A stretch of DNA of 64,000 bases from Acidiphilium sp. 37-60-79 (GCA_002279355.1 NCBV01000012.1:1-64000), one strand, 5' to 3'. Positions 47,763 through 57,541 are shown, numbered from the stretch's first letter. A program made the numbers and translations. The notes: generated by a model from the sequence alone, not told the origin.

Positions 47763-49121
47763 TTATAACGGTTTGGGCACGCCGGTAGTGGCGAGCGCTT
47801 CGGCTTGTTGGCGTTCCAGCAAGGCTGGATCGAAATGACCGATGGTTTCGTGGAAAAGCTGATGCCAGTTCAATTCAGCGCGCAGACGCAAAAACACGCT
47901 GCCCAAGCCGATGGCTGAGCGATCCATCAACACAAATTCACGCGGCGGCTTCACGCCACCGGTGCGCTTCAAGCCGGCATGGACTTGCTCGGCCACGCTG
48001 CGGCCATAGGTGACATCGTTGGTTTCTTGGATCGAGCGAACCCGATCTTGCATCAGCGGTTCGTAGAGAAACCGGGCCCATTGGTTGAGCACGTCGAGTT
48101 TTTCCTTGGTAATGTCGGAGAAACCCCAAATCGTGTAGGCGTGGTGGGCGCGCGCATCATCCTGGGTGCGGATCGCCTCGAAGAGTTCGATCACGCCTGC
48201 CACGAATTGGGCGCCGAACACCCGGATCGAGCCGAAATCGAGCAGGTTGAGCCCGCCATCCGGATTGACCTGATAATTGCCCAAATGCGGATCGCCATGG
48301 ATCACGCCATAACGGTAAAATGGCACATACCAAGCGCGGAAGAGTGCGCGCGCGACGCGATTGCGCGCTTCTTGATCGGGGTTGGAATCGAGGAATTTCT
48401 GCATCCCGATGCCTTCAAGCCAGGTCATGGTGAGCAGGCGCTTGGTGGAAAACGCCTCGACCGGGCGCGGCACGACAATATCGGGCTGGCCGGTGAGCAT
48501 CAGCGTATAGAGCCGTGCTTGCGCCGCCTCGCGCTGATAATCGAGCTCTTCGCGCAGGCGCGAGACCAGTTCGAGGTAGATATCATCCTGGTGGATCGCG
48601 TTATCCATGCGCGCATAAACCGCCATCGCCAGCTTGAGTTGGCGTAGATCGGCCTCGACGGTGCTGGTCATGTCTGGATATTGCAGTTTGCAAGCCACAT
48701 CGGTGCCATCGGGCAGGCGGGCGCGATGGACCTGACCGAGGCTCGCGGCGGCGGCGGCGTCGTGGCTGAAACTGGCGAATTTGGCTTCCCAGCCGCTGCC
48801 AAGCTCGGCGGTCATGCGGCGGCGCACGAAGGCCCAGCCCATGGCCGGGGCGTTGGCCTGGAGCTGGGCGAGTTCGCTCGCATATTCCTCAGGCAAGGCA
48901 TCGGGAATGGTGCTGAGAATTTGGGCGACTTTCATCATCGGGCCTTTCAGCCCACCCAATATGGCTTTCAAATCCTCGGCATGGCGCGCACGATCACCGC
49001 GAATGCCGAACATCCGCTCGCCGGCCATGCGTGCCGCGATGCCCGAGACCGCGCCAGAGGTGCGGGCAAACCGCTTGATTTCGCCAAAAATCGTGCCGCC
49101 TTCGTCCTGTCCATCGGTCAT
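47763..49121 (-). CDS. ABC1/UbiB-family atypical kinase
   Basis: A 452-residue protein of the ADCK/UbiB family (ATP-binding, implicated in quinone lipid homeostasis). Conserved elements are the KxGQ-type GLKGPMMKVAQILSTIPDALP, the Ala-rich loop AAAASLGQVHRARLPDGTDVACKLQYP, the HGDPHLGNY catalytic loop and LLDFGSIRVFG. The C-terminal transmembrane pair of E. coli UbiB is absent. 2 bp before it lies the pepF-like gene on the same strand, which ends 3 bp upstream of the kinase start, so the two are linked. Confidence 0.88.
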   Translation of the reverse strand: MTDGQDEGGTIFGEIKRFARTSGAVSGIAARMAGERMFGIRGDRARHAEDLKAILGGLKGPMMKVAQILSTIPDALPEEYASELAQLQANAPAMGWAFVRRRMTAELGSGWEAKFASFSHDAAAAASLGQVHRARLPDGTDVACKLQYPDMTSTVEADLRQLKLAMAVYARMDNAIHQDDIYLELVSRLREELDYQREAAQARLYTLMLTGQPDIVVPRPVEAFSTKRLLTMTWLEGIGMQKFLDSNPDQEARNRVARALFRAWYVPFYRYGVIHGDPHLGNYQVNPDGGLNLLDFGSIRVFGAQFVAGVIELFEAIRTQDDARAHHAYTIWGFSDITKEKLDVLNQWARFLYEPLMQDRVRSIQETNDVTYGRSVAEQVHAGLKRTGGVKPPREFVLMDRSAIGLGSVFLRLRAELNWHQLFHETIGHFDPALLERQQAEALATTGVPKPL

Positions 49122-49123
49122 GG

Positions 49124-50965
49124 TTAACCTTCCAACTCATCGATCATCGCTGCGATTAGCCCAAGTCCGCGCTGCCAGAAGGCCGGGTCCGCCGGATCGA
49201 CCCCGAACGGTTTGAGCAATTGCCGATAGGGGCTTGTGCCACCCGCGCGCAGCAGGCTGAGATACGCTTCTCTGAAATGATCCGTGCGCCCGCAAGTGCA
49301 AGCCTCGCGATAGAGCTCGATCAATGTATTGACCAGACAATCGCCGAACGCATAGGCGTAAACATAGAACGGCGTGTGCACCATATGGGGCACATAAGCC
49401 CAAAATAGCCGGAAATCCTCTGAAAATTCAAAGGCTGGACCTAAGCTCGCGCGTTGCACGTCGAGCCAGATGGTGTTGATGCGCGCAATCGATAATTCGC
49501 CAGCCGCCCGTTCCGCATGCACGCGCTGCTCGAACTGCAAAAACGCGATCTGGCGCACCACGGTGTTGAGCATGTCCTCGACCTTGCGGGCGCGCAGCAA
49601 GAAGCGTCGGCGCGGGTCGGTTTCGGCGGCGAGGAGCGCATCGAACACTAATTTTTCGCCGAACATGCTGGCGGTTTCGGCGAGGGTGAGCGGTGTTGCG
49701 GCCATCAAATGCCCGTGCGGGGCGGCGAGCACTTGATGGATCCCATGGCCAAGCTCATGCGCCAAGGTCATCACGTCGCGGGGGCGGCCTTGGTAATTCA
49801 GCGCGATATAAGGATGTGCATCTGGCACGGTGGGGTGGGCGAAGGCGCCGGCGGATTTGCCGGCACGCGGCGCGGCATCGATCCAGGGCTGGGTGAAAAA
49901 TTGTTCGGCAATCGCGCCCATCTCGGGGCTGAATTGGTGATAGGCGCGCTGCACCAAAGCGGTCGCTTCCGCCCAGGGGATTGGCTTTGCGTGATCGCCG
50001 GGGAGCGGGGCGTTGCGGTCCCAATGCGCTAAGGTGGGATAGCCGAGCCAGCGCGCTTTCAGCCGGTAATAGCGGTGGGATAAGGTTGGATAGGCGCTCT
50101 GCACGGCCTCGGTTAGGGCGGTAATGACGCTGTCTTCGACCCGGTTGGCGCGGTTGCGGGCGGCGATTGGGCTAGGGTAGCGCCGCCAGCGATCGTTGGT
50201 TTCCTTATCCTTGGCGATGGTGTTGAGGATGAGGGCGAGCAACGGCGCTTCGCGCTCTAAGGCGGCCCCAATCGCACGGGCGGCGATGCCGCGCATCGCC
50301 CGGTCGGGATCAGAAAGCCGGTCTAGGGCGGCGGTGAGGGTGAGGTCACTGCCGCCGATCGGGATTCGCAGCCGCGCCATCACCTCATCGAACAGCCGTG
50401 CCCAGGCGGCGTGGCCGGTGACCTCCTTGTCATGCAGGAGTTTTTCCAAATCATCGTCGAGCAAATGCGGCCGAAAGCTGCGCAAATCGGTCAGAAACGG
50501 CGCCCACCGGGCCAAAGCCGGATCGGTCAGGCTTGCATTGAGTGCGGCGTCGTCGAGTCGGGTCAATTCGGGGGCGAAGAACACCAAATCGCGGCCAATC
50601 GCGGTGACGCGCTCGGCGATGGTTTGCATGAAACTGCCGACGCCGGGGGCGGTTTGATCGGCGCTGAAGCGGAGTTGGGCGTAGGCGTGCAGGCGGGCGA
50701 GGCCGGTTTCGATGGTTTGATAGCGATCGATCGCCTGGGCCAAGGCGGCGGCGCTCAATGCGGCGAGCTGGCCTTGCAGATCGGCGCGGAACATGCGGGC
50801 GGCGGCGGCGAGGTGCGAAAAATCGTGATTAATCGCTGGATCATCCGGCCCAACGTAGAGATCGCTTAAATCCCACATCGGCAGCGTTGGATCGGCATGC
50901 TCGCCCCGCGCCCAATCGGGCGGGCGGGTTGTGGTATCGGGCGCGCGAGGGGGAGCGAAACGCAT
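49124..50965 (-). CDS. pepF: M3 family oligoendopeptidase (PepF-like)
   Basis: Zinc oligopeptidase of 613 residues. The M3 motif is MTLAHELGHGIHQVL (HELGH at 403-407), with the third ligand in TLAETASMFGEKLVFD. N-terminal WDLSDLYVGPDDPAI and the late HTPFYVYAYAFGDCLVNTLIELY are typical of PepF. It acts in the cytosol on short peptides. Start ATG 50965 lies 33 bp from a family A hairpin repeat. It leads a short operon with the ABC1 kinase and the methyltransferase. Confidence 0.93.
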   Translation of the reverse strand: MRFAPPRAPDTTTRPPDWARGEHADPTLPMWDLSDLYVGPDDPAINHDFSHLAAAARMFRADLQGQLAALSAAALAQAIDRYQTIETGLARLHAYAQLRFSADQTAPGVGSFMQTIAERVTAIGRDLVFFAPELTRLDDAALNASLTDPALARWAPFLTDLRSFRPHLLDDDLEKLLHDKEVTGHAAWARLFDEVMARLRIPIGGSDLTLTAALDRLSDPDRAMRGIAARAIGAALEREAPLLALILNTIAKDKETNDRWRRYPSPIAARNRANRVEDSVITALTEAVQSAYPTLSHRYYRLKARWLGYPTLAHWDRNAPLPGDHAKPIPWAEATALVQRAYHQFSPEMGAIAEQFFTQPWIDAAPRAGKSAGAFAHPTVPDAHPYIALNYQGRPRDVMTLAHELGHGIHQVLAAPHGHLMAATPLTLAETASMFGEKLVFDALLAAETDPRRRFLLRARKVEDMLNTVVRQIAFLQFEQRVHAERAAGELSIARINTIWLDVQRASLGPAFEFSEDFRLFWAYVPHMVHTPFYVYAYAFGDCLVNTLIELYREACTCGRTDHFREAYLSLLRAGGTSPYRQLLKPFGVDPADPAFWQRGLGLIAAMIDELEG

Positions 50966-50997
50966 TGTTGCTCCATGCCTGATCCTGCCGCACCACG

Positions 50998-51108
50998 CTA
51001 GTGTCCCGATTCTGAAATCCGTTGGATTTCGGAATCAGAGTGGACACTAGAAAATTCGCCTGCTTATCTCTGAAATTGATCTCATGACTTTCAGGGGCAG
51101 GACATGAG
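50998..51108. repeat. Composite hairpin repeat, family A copy 3
   Basis: First hairpin CTAGTGTCCCGATTCTGAAA ... GGACACTAG (50998-51050) is the same type as the first hairpin of copy 2. The linker is shortened to AAAATTCG, and the second hairpin (51059-51108) has decayed, ending GGACATGAG instead of GGACACTAG. It sits between the divergent pepF and rlmJ. Confidence 0.85.
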
Positions 51109-51148
51109 AGTCTGGCGGAAACGGCGGGTTCGCCGTATGGGCGGGGCG

Positions 51149-51961
51149 ATGAATTACCGTCACCAATTCCATGCGGGCAATCAGGCGGATTGCGTCAAGC
51201 ACGCTTTGTTCGTCGCCTTGCTGCGGGGGATGCAGCGCAAGCCCAAGCCGTTGATGGTGCTCGATACCCATGCCGGTTTGGGCGCGTATGATTTGCAATC
51301 GCCAGCGTCGCAGCGCACGCTTGAGGCGCAGAGCGGGATTGTCCGGCTGCGCGCAGCCGCGCCTCCCGCGCTCGCTGATTATTTGGGCTTGGCCGGGGCT
51401 GCCGATGCCTATCCCGGTTCGCCTGCATTGGCGCGCGCGCTGCTGCGGGCGGAGGATCGCCTGGTTTTATGCGAATTGCATACCGAGGATGGGGCAGCGC
51501 TGCGGCGGCGCTATCGTGATGACCCGAGCGTGCATGTGCATATCCGCGATGGCTATGCGGCGCTAAAGGCGCTGTTGCCGCCGCCCGAGCGCCGGGCTTT
51601 GGTGCTGATTGACCCGCCATTTGAGCAGCAAGATGAGTTTTCCACCCTCGCAACCGGCCTCGCGCTGGCGCAGGCGCGGTTTCGCGCTGGCGTGTATACG
51701 GCGTGGTATCCGCTGAAATCGCGTGCGCCGGTGCGCGATTTTCACGCCGCGTTGCAAGTGTTGGGGGTGCTTGACGTGATTGATTGCACATTTGCTTGGC
51801 GCGCCCCGCTCGATGCGATGCGGCTGAATGGCTGCGGGTTGGTGGTGGTCAACCCGCCTTATCAATTCGCCGCTGAGGCGGAGACAATCTTGGCGGCGTT
51901 GGCAAGCGTGTTTGCCGAGGAGGGCGCATTTTGGTCGGTAACGCGGGTGACCGATGAGTGA
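51149..51961 (+). CDS. rlmJ: 23S rRNA (adenine(2030)-N6)-methyltransferase RlmJ
   Basis: Methylates A2030 of 23S rRNA. The 270-residue form starts YRHQFHAGNQADCVKHALF, which lines up with the E. coli protein. The catalytic DPPF motif is LVLIDPPFEQQDEF (Asp155). The open frame continues 15 codons upstream into the decayed family A repeat; ATG 51149 is preferred by homology. The stop overlaps the gpsA start by 8 bp. Confidence 0.93.
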   Translation: MNYRHQFHAGNQADCVKHALFVALLRGMQRKPKPLMVLDTHAGLGAYDLQSPASQRTLEAQSGIVRLRAAAPPALADYLGLAGAADAYPGSPALARALLRAEDRLVLCELHTEDGAALRRRYRDDPSVHVHIRDGYAALKALLPPPERRALVLIDPPFEQQDEFSTLATGLALAQARFRAGVYTAWYPLKSRAPVRDFHAALQVLGVLDVIDCTFAWRAPLDAMRLNGCGLVVVNPPYQFAAEAETILAALASVFAEEGAFWSVTRVTDE

Positions 51962-52931
51962 CCGATCGATCGCCGTGGTTGGCACCGGCGCTTGGGGCAC
52001 CGCGCTCGCGATTGTGATCGGGCAGGCGGCGCAGGGGCGTGGCGAGGCGGTGGCGCTGGTCGCGCGCGATGCTGAACGCGCGGCGGCGCTGGCGGCAAGC
52101 CGGGTTAATCCGCGACTGCCGGGGGTGGCCATTCCATCCTTCGTGCAAATTTTGGATCATGTTCCGGCCACGGCGCAGATTGTGCTGTTGGCGTGCCCGT
52201 TGCAGCATTTGCGGGCGGTTTTGACCCGGCTTCCGCCGAGTGATGCGGCGCTGGTGCTGTGCTGCAAAGGGGTGGAAACCGGCACGCATCGATTGGGACC
52301 GGAAATTGTCGCTTCGGTGGCGCCGAGGCACCCGGTCGCGGTGCTGACCGGGCCGAATTTCGCCCATGAAATTGCGGCCAATCTGCCTGCGGCGGCGGTG
52401 TTGGCCACGCGCGATGACCATTGGCGGGCGGCGCTGCTGGCGCGGCTCGGCACGGCGCGGCTGCGGCTTTATGGCAGTGCCGATCCCATTGGCTGTGCGT
52501 TGGGCGGGGCTGCGAAAAACGTGATTGCGATTGCCGCCGGCGCGGTGATCGGCGCGGGGCTGGGCGAAAATGCCCGTGCGGCGTTGATTACGCGGGGTCT
52601 CGCGGAAATCAGCCGTTTGGCGCCAGCCTTGGGCGGCAGTGCCGAGACGATTGCCGGTTTGGCCGGGTTGGGGGATTTGATCCTGACGGCAACGGGCGGC
52701 TCCAGCCGCAATTATCGCGCCGGGCTGGCGCTCGGCCAAGCTAACGCCCCGCAATCGGGGGCGGCGGTGGTGGAAGGGATTGCCACCGCACCTTCGCTGC
52801 TGGCGCGAGCGCGGTCATGCCATATCGAGATGCCGATTACCGAAGCGGTCAGTGATTTGCTGGCCGGGGTGATCGATGTGCCTGCCGCCATGACGCGCTT
52901 GCTCAGCCGCAGCCTGCGCGATGAAATCTGA
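51954..52931 (+). CDS. gpsA: Glycerol-3-phosphate dehydrogenase [NAD(P)+]
   Basis: Supplies glycerol-3-phosphate for phospholipids. The 325 residues have the Rossmann loop VVGTGAWGTALAIV, LVLCCKGVE, the catalytic-Lys segment GGAAKNVIAIAAG, GLGENARAALITRGLAE and LAGLGDLILTATGGSSRNY. ATG lies inside the end of rlmJ (8-bp overlap), so they are one operon. Confidence 0.96.
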   Translation: MSDRSIAVVGTGAWGTALAIVIGQAAQGRGEAVALVARDAERAAALAASRVNPRLPGVAIPSFVQILDHVPATAQIVLLACPLQHLRAVLTRLPPSDAALVLCCKGVETGTHRLGPEIVASVAPRHPVAVLTGPNFAHEIAANLPAAAVLATRDDHWRAALLARLGTARLRLYGSADPIGCALGGAAKNVIAIAAGAVIGAGLGENARAALITRGLAEISRLAPALGGSAETIAGLAGLGDLILTATGGSSRNYRAGLALGQANAPQSGAAVVEGIATAPSLLARARSCHIEMPITEAVSDLLAGVIDVPAAMTRLLSRSLRDEI

Positions 52932-53004
52932 CGGGATATCTGCGCGGGATATTGCATTATTGCGCGCTGCATGATCCAAAAACCGCGAATAGAGGAGCGA
53001 AAAC

Positions 53005-54114
53005 ATGAAAACACGTGCAGCCATTGCGTGGAAAGCCGGAGAAAAGCTGGAATTGGGTACCGTCACGCTGGATGGCCCAAAGGCGGGCGAGGTGTTGGTG
53101 GAAATCAAGGCTACCGGCATTTGCCATACGGATGCGTACACCTTGTCCGGCGCGGACCCGGAGGGGCTGTTCCCAGCGATTTTGGGGCATGAAGGGGCGG
53201 GCGTCGTGGTCGAAATCGGCCCTGGCGTGACCAGCTTGCGGCCCGGCGATCATGTGATACCGCTCTACACGCCGGAATGTCGGCAGTGCAAATCCTGCTT
53301 GTCGCGCAAGACCAATCTCTGCACCGCGATCCGCAGCACCCAAGGCAAGGGCGTGATGCCCGATGGCACCAGCCGGTTTTCCTGCGATGGCGAGCCGGTG
53401 ATGCATTATATGGGCTGCTCGACCTTCGCCAATCATACCGTGCTGCCCGAGATTGCCTTGGCGAAGGTGCGCAAGGACGCACCGTTCGACAAGATTTGTT
53501 ATATTGGCTGCGGTGTCACCACCGGCATCGGTGCTGTGATCAACACCGCCAATGTGCGGCCCGGCGATAATGTGGTGGTGTTTGGCCTTGGTGGTATTGG
53601 GTTGAATGTGGTGCAAGGGGCGCGGATGTCCGGCGCCAATATGATTATCGGGGTTGATTTGAATGAGGGCCGCAAGGCCATGGCGGAAAAATTCGGCATG
53701 ACCCATTTCGTCAATCCGGCGGAACTTGGCGATGATTTGGTGCCGTATTTGGTGAATTTGACCGATGGTGGCGCGGATTTCAGCTTCGAGTGTATCGGCA
53801 ATGTCAAGGTGATGCGCCAAGCGCTGGAATGCTGCCATCGTGGTTGGGGCACGTCGATCATCGTGGGGGTCGCCGGGGCAGGCCAGGAGATTTCCACCCG
53901 GCCGTTTCAATTGGTGACTGGGCGAAACTGGCGCGGCACCGCGTTTGGGGGCGCGCGCGGGCGCACGGATGTGCCGAAAATTGTCGATTGGTACATGGAG
54001 GGCAAGATCAATATCGATGATCTGATCACCCATGTTTTGCCGTTCGAGCAGATTAATGAAGGGTTCGAACTGATGAAGCGCGGCGAGAGTATTCGCAGCG
54101 TGGTGGTGTATTAA
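53005..54114 (+). CDS. frmA: S-(hydroxymethyl)glutathione dehydrogenase (class III ADH)
   Basis: Oxidises the glutathione adduct of formaldehyde; it can also reduce S-nitrosoglutathione. The 369 residues have the catalytic-zinc Cys/His set ATGICHTDAYTLSGADPEG and GHEGAGVV, the structural-zinc cluster ECRQCKSCLSRKTNLC, the NAD loop VFGLGGIGLNVVQGA and a third zinc Cys in YIGCGVTTGIGAV. RBS GAGGAG lies 7 bp before the ATG. No transcriptional regulator or formylglutathione hydrolase is next to it. Confidence 0.96.
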   Translation: MKTRAAIAWKAGEKLELGTVTLDGPKAGEVLVEIKATGICHTDAYTLSGADPEGLFPAILGHEGAGVVVEIGPGVTSLRPGDHVIPLYTPECRQCKSCLSRKTNLCTAIRSTQGKGVMPDGTSRFSCDGEPVMHYMGCSTFANHTVLPEIALAKVRKDAPFDKICYIGCGVTTGIGAVINTANVRPGDNVVVFGLGGIGLNVVQGARMSGANMIIGVDLNEGRKAMAEKFGMTHFVNPAELGDDLVPYLVNLTDGGADFSFECIGNVKVMRQALECCHRGWGTSIIVGVAGAGQEISTRPFQLVTGRNWRGTAFGGARGRTDVPKIVDWYMEGKINIDDLITHVLPFEQINEGFELMKRGESIRSVVVY

Positions 54115-55299
54115 TCAGCGCAATGGCGAGAACCCGGCCCGCGCCATCGCCGCCCAGGCCGTGGGGGCGAGGGCGGGCACGCGGTAATAGTCGAATTGTT
54201 CGGCGTGGCGATCCGGCCCGATGGTGAGGCCGGTCGCCAGCCGCGCGGTGCTGGTGGCAACCACGTAGGAACCACCGGTCTGATGGGCAGCAAGGGTGGC
54301 GCTGAACCGTGCGGCGAGGGCGTGCGCGCCAACGCGCTCCAGGGCGAGGGCGGCAAAACCGGTGCCTTCGAGCCAGATGCCCTGGCTCGCTTCAGAAAAG
54401 CCGATACCCACCGGGTTGGTGCGCGGCCAGCCGAGGCGGTCAATCGCGGCCTTGGCGGTCGCCGCACCGGCCAGCCCCGCCAGCACGGGCCATAAATTGG
54501 CATCGGCAGCGATCATCGGATTGATCGCACCGGCTTGTGTCAGGCCCGCAGCGAACAGATGGGTTTTGGCATTACGCATCCGGGCCACGAAATGACGCGC
54601 ATGAGCGGCCTCGCGGGTCAGTCCCAGGGCCGCGAAACTCACCGCAAGATCCAGATTTTGCTCGGTGCTGACCCAGCCCAGCTTTTGCGGGTGTGGCGCG
54701 AAACCAAATACCCCGCCACGAAAGCCAGAGGGTGCCTGCAGCGTGCTGGTGATCCAGTCTGCGGCACGGTTGGCGGCGCGCTGATAGCGGGCCGCGTTGA
54801 ACCCGGCCTTGATCAATTGCGTCCAGAGTAAAATCGCCCATGCGATAGGGCCGGCTTCGGAACCCACTTGATATGGGTCTTCAACCCATTGGTTGAGGCG
54901 CGCATCCCACCAGCCGGGCAGGGCTACCGGCGTGGTGATCGCCCCGGCGCGATAGGCGTTGCGCAATCGCCCATCATGATAGTCCGGGTCATGGCCCTGG
55001 GCGCGCACCAGCGCATCCGCGAGGCGCACGGCGTGATTGGGATGGCCGGCGGCGATCAGCGCCAGACCCGCTAGAGCATTGTCATAAACATAGGCGGCGT
55101 GCCGATTGGCGGTGGCAAAGCGAGCGGGGGCGCCGCCAAGGTCAGGATAGCTCGCGAGCAGCGCCGGGCCGGGGGGAATGGCGTCCAGCCGGGTCAGGAT
55201 CGGCGCGATAAACCGATCAGCCGCTTGGGGGCGCGAAGCGCCGCGCGCGATGACCGGCAGGAGCAAAAGCCCGGTCGTCAGCGCGCGGCGGCGGATCAT
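54115..55299 (-). CDS. Exported six-hairpin glycosidase-like protein
   Basis: A 394-residue protein with a signal peptide (RRRALTTGLLLLPVIARG, twin-arginine-like). Regular alpha-helical hairpins such as YVYDNALAGLALIAAG, VGSEAGPIAWAILLWTQL, LDLAVSFAALGLTREAAHA and SEASQGIWLEGTGFAALALE suggest an (alpha/alpha)6 barrel, as in families acting on polysaccharides, but I recognise no catalytic pair. Its stop codon touches that of frmA (convergent, no gap). The substrate is unknown; an envelope or exopolysaccharide role is a guess. Confidence 0.6.
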   Translation of the reverse strand: MIRRRALTTGLLLLPVIARGASRPQAADRFIAPILTRLDAIPPGPALLASYPDLGGAPARFATANRHAAYVYDNALAGLALIAAGHPNHAVRLADALVRAQGHDPDYHDGRLRNAYRAGAITTPVALPGWWDARLNQWVEDPYQVGSEAGPIAWAILLWTQLIKAGFNAARYQRAANRAADWITSTLQAPSGFRGGVFGFAPHPQKLGWVSTEQNLDLAVSFAALGLTREAAHARHFVARMRNAKTHLFAAGLTQAGAINPMIAADANLWPVLAGLAGAATAKAAIDRLGWPRTNPVGIGFSEASQGIWLEGTGFAALALERVGAHALAARFSATLAAHQTGGSYVVATSTARLATGLTIGPDRHAEQFDYYRVPALAPTAWAAMARAGFSPLR

Positions 55300-55314
55300 T
55301 TCAACCGCGTCGCA

Positions 55315-56037
55315 TCAGCCCAATATGTCCGCCAGGGCCTCGGCGGTGCGGCCATTGGCAATGGTCGCGGCGCGACGGTCATAATGCACGCCATTCACCC
55401 GGGCGAAGGCATGCTGCACCGCCGGATAGACATAGCACTCGATCAACTCGTTATCCTCGGCGCCATCGAGCACAGCTTCGCGCACCTCTTCATTCGCGAA
55501 CTCGTCCTCTTCGGCCATGTGCATCAGCAGCGGCGCTTGGATCGCGCCGAATTCGGGCACTAATTTATCGAGCATCACGCCATAATAAGAGATATTCAAA
55601 TCAGCATCCGAGCGGGTGGCCATCATGACGGCAAGGCGACCGCCGAGGCAGAAGCCGACAGTGGCGACGCGGCCATTGCAGCCGGGCAGGGCGCGGGCGA
55701 TGGTGAGGGTGGTTTTCAGATCCTCAACGCCTTTATCCTGATCAAAGCCGTTCATGAGGGCGAACGCCTTGGTCCATTCGGCTTCGCTTTTATCGGTCAA
55801 ATCAACACCGGGCTCTTGGCGCCAGAACAGATCGGGTGCCACCGCGATATAGCCCATTTCGGCAATTTCCTGGCAGGTGGCGCGCAACGCGTCATTCACC
55901 CCGAAAATTTCCTGGATCACCACAACAGCGCCGGTCGGCTTGGTCGACGGGGTGACGGTGTAGGCTTTGAACATGCCGCTGCCATCGGCGGCCTTGATTT
56001 CGATGCTGCCGGTTATGGTGGTTATCGGGTCTGCCAT
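55315..56037 (-). CDS. Dienelactone hydrolase family protein
   Basis: Alpha/beta hydrolase of 240 residues. Family landmarks are VVIQEIFGVNDALR (Glu-containing oxyanion loop), the Cys nucleophile in GFCLGGRLA and the final His in AVQHAFARV. Similar proteins open dienelactones in the chlorocatechol pathway, but no aromatic genes are nearby, so the substrate is open. It lies 54 bp after the ornithine decarboxylase gene on the same strand. Confidence 0.88.
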   Translation of the reverse strand: MADPITTITGSIEIKAADGSGMFKAYTVTPSTKPTGAVVVIQEIFGVNDALRATCQEIAEMGYIAVAPDLFWRQEPGVDLTDKSEAEWTKAFALMNGFDQDKGVEDLKTTLTIARALPGCNGRVATVGFCLGGRLAVMMATRSDADLNISYYGVMLDKLVPEFGAIQAPLLMHMAEEDEFANEEVREAVLDGAEDNELIECYVYPAVQHAFARVNGVHYDRRAATIANGRTAEALADILG

Positions 56038-56091
56038 GGGAAAATCCTTGTTGAACGGGTTGTTGCGCCGCCGGGAGCGACGGCCGCTCGC

Positions 56092-57237
56092 TTACAGATA
56101 GTGTTCTTCCGGCGGAGCAAAACCGTTGAATCCCTGACTTGCGTAACTTGTCACATAAGCGCCGGTATCGTGGATCAATACATAGTCACCCGCGGTCAAA
56201 TTGGCAGGGAGCGGACAGTCCGTGTCGCGATAGAGCACATCCACCCCATCGCACGAGGGCCCGGCCAGCACGGCGGGTTGCGGCGCGCCGGTCACGCCTG
56301 GGGCGGTGATGCGGTAGCGGATCGCCTCGGCCTCGGTTTCGGCGAGGCCGCCGAATCGGCCGATATCCAAATAGACCCAGCGGCGATTTTGATCGGTCGG
56401 GCGCGGGCAGGCGAGCACCACTTCGGAAACCACCACCCCAGCATCCGCGACCAAAGCGCGGCCGGGCTCAATGATCAGTTCGGGCCAATGATTACCAAAA
56501 TTGGCGCGCAACGCTTCGGTAATCGCCATACCAAAATCGCCCATGGTGGGGATGTCCTCGCGATAGCGCACCGGAAAGCCGCCACCGATATTGAGCATCG
56601 ACAAATCAATACCCCGGCTGCGCAAATCGGTGAACACCAACGAAGCCGCGCCAATGGCATTACAATAGGCGCCGACGCCGGTTTGTTGGCTGCCGACATG
56701 GAACGATAGGCCATAAGGCACCAGCCCGCGCTGCGCTGCTTGCGTGAGCAGGGCCACCGCAGTTGGCGCATCCGTGCCGAATTTATGCGACAGTGGCCAA
56801 TCCGCGCCCTCTTGGCTGACCGCGAGGCGGCAAAACACCCGCGCGCCTGGGGCGGCAGCGGCGATTTTTTCCAACTCAGCGCGGGAATCGAAAGCGAACA
56901 GATCAACGCCTGCGCGATGCGCCTCGGCGATTGCCGAGGCTTTTTTCACCGTGTTGCCAAAGCTGATCGCGCTTGGCGGCGCACCGGCGGCGAGGCATTG
57001 GCGCACTTCCGCGATGCTCGCGGCATCAAAGCGCGAGCCAAGCGTGGTCAATAAATCGAGCACCGGGGCGGCCGGGTTCGCCTTCACTGCATAATAAATA
57101 TGGGCCGAGGGCAGGGCCGCGCGCAACGACGCGAAATTATCGCGCATGCGGTCCAGATCGAACACCAAAGCCGGGGTCGCGCAAGCGTGCGCGCCGGAAA
57201 ACTGAGCGTCGACAAAACGGGCGAGTTTGGGGGTCAT
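56092..57237 (-). CDS. Ornithine decarboxylase, alanine-racemase-fold PLP type
   Basis: Makes putrescine from ornithine; some relatives also use lysine. The 381-residue protein has the PLP-Lys in YYAVKANP (Lys52), the barrel motifs SFHVGSQQTGVGAY, LNIGGGFPVRY and EPGRALVADAGV, and the catalytic Cys of the partner subunit in GPSCDGVDVLY. ATG 57237 has GGGAGTGGGTT upstream; an open frame continuing 31 codons further has no similarity. A long leader with its own promoter precedes it. Confidence 0.9.
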   Translation of the reverse strand: MTPKLARFVDAQFSGAHACATPALVFDLDRMRDNFASLRAALPSAHIYYAVKANPAAPVLDLLTTLGSRFDAASIAEVRQCLAAGAPPSAISFGNTVKKASAIAEAHRAGVDLFAFDSRAELEKIAAAAPGARVFCRLAVSQEGADWPLSHKFGTDAPTAVALLTQAAQRGLVPYGLSFHVGSQQTGVGAYCNAIGAASLVFTDLRSRGIDLSMLNIGGGFPVRYREDIPTMGDFGMAITEALRANFGNHWPELIIEPGRALVADAGVVVSEVVLACPRPTDQNRRWVYLDIGRFGGLAETEAEAIRYRITAPGVTGAPQPAVLAGPSCDGVDVLYRDTDCPLPANLTAGDYVLIHDTGAYVTSYASQGFNGFAPPEEHYL

Positions 57238-57409
57238 AACCCACTCCCTTCCAAAATCAGGGTCCAGCGCGTGAGGCGCGGGACGGTTGCGAAACGGTCG
57301 AACGAACCAGCGACCAACTTGAGCCGACACGATGCCGGGAGTTGCCAGAACGCTTGACGTCGTTGCGTAACCACCCTGTCGGGAGGCAGAGGCACGTGCG
57401 TTGCTGCGT
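57238..57409 (-). promoter_or_regulatory. Long leader of ornithine decarboxylase (speF-like candidate)
   Basis: About 170 nt of untranslated leader, with hairpins such as CCTCCCGACAGGGTGG and an Ala-rich open frame that I do not trust. A structured speF leader RNA is known upstream of alphaproteobacterial ornithine decarboxylase genes; position and length fit, but the consensus was not checked. The remaining part up to 57541 holds the divergent response-regulator promoter. Confidence 0.4.
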
Positions 57410-57415
57410 GAGGGT

Positions 57416-57444
57416 CACATAATCAAATCGCACCCCCCATGCAA
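57416..57444 (-). promoter_or_regulatory. Putative sigma70 promoter of ornithine decarboxylase
   Basis: TTGCAT (57444-57439) and TATGTG (57421-57416) are 17 bp apart on the minus strand. It would place transcription start near 57409, giving the long leader. Confidence 0.45.
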
Positions 57445-57541
57445 GTGATTGTTTGATGCACCTGATCTGCGTTGCGCTAAAATCGTAAGGAAATGCAACC
57501 CGGACTGCCGCTCGCCCGCAGATCGGGCTATTGTAACAGCC

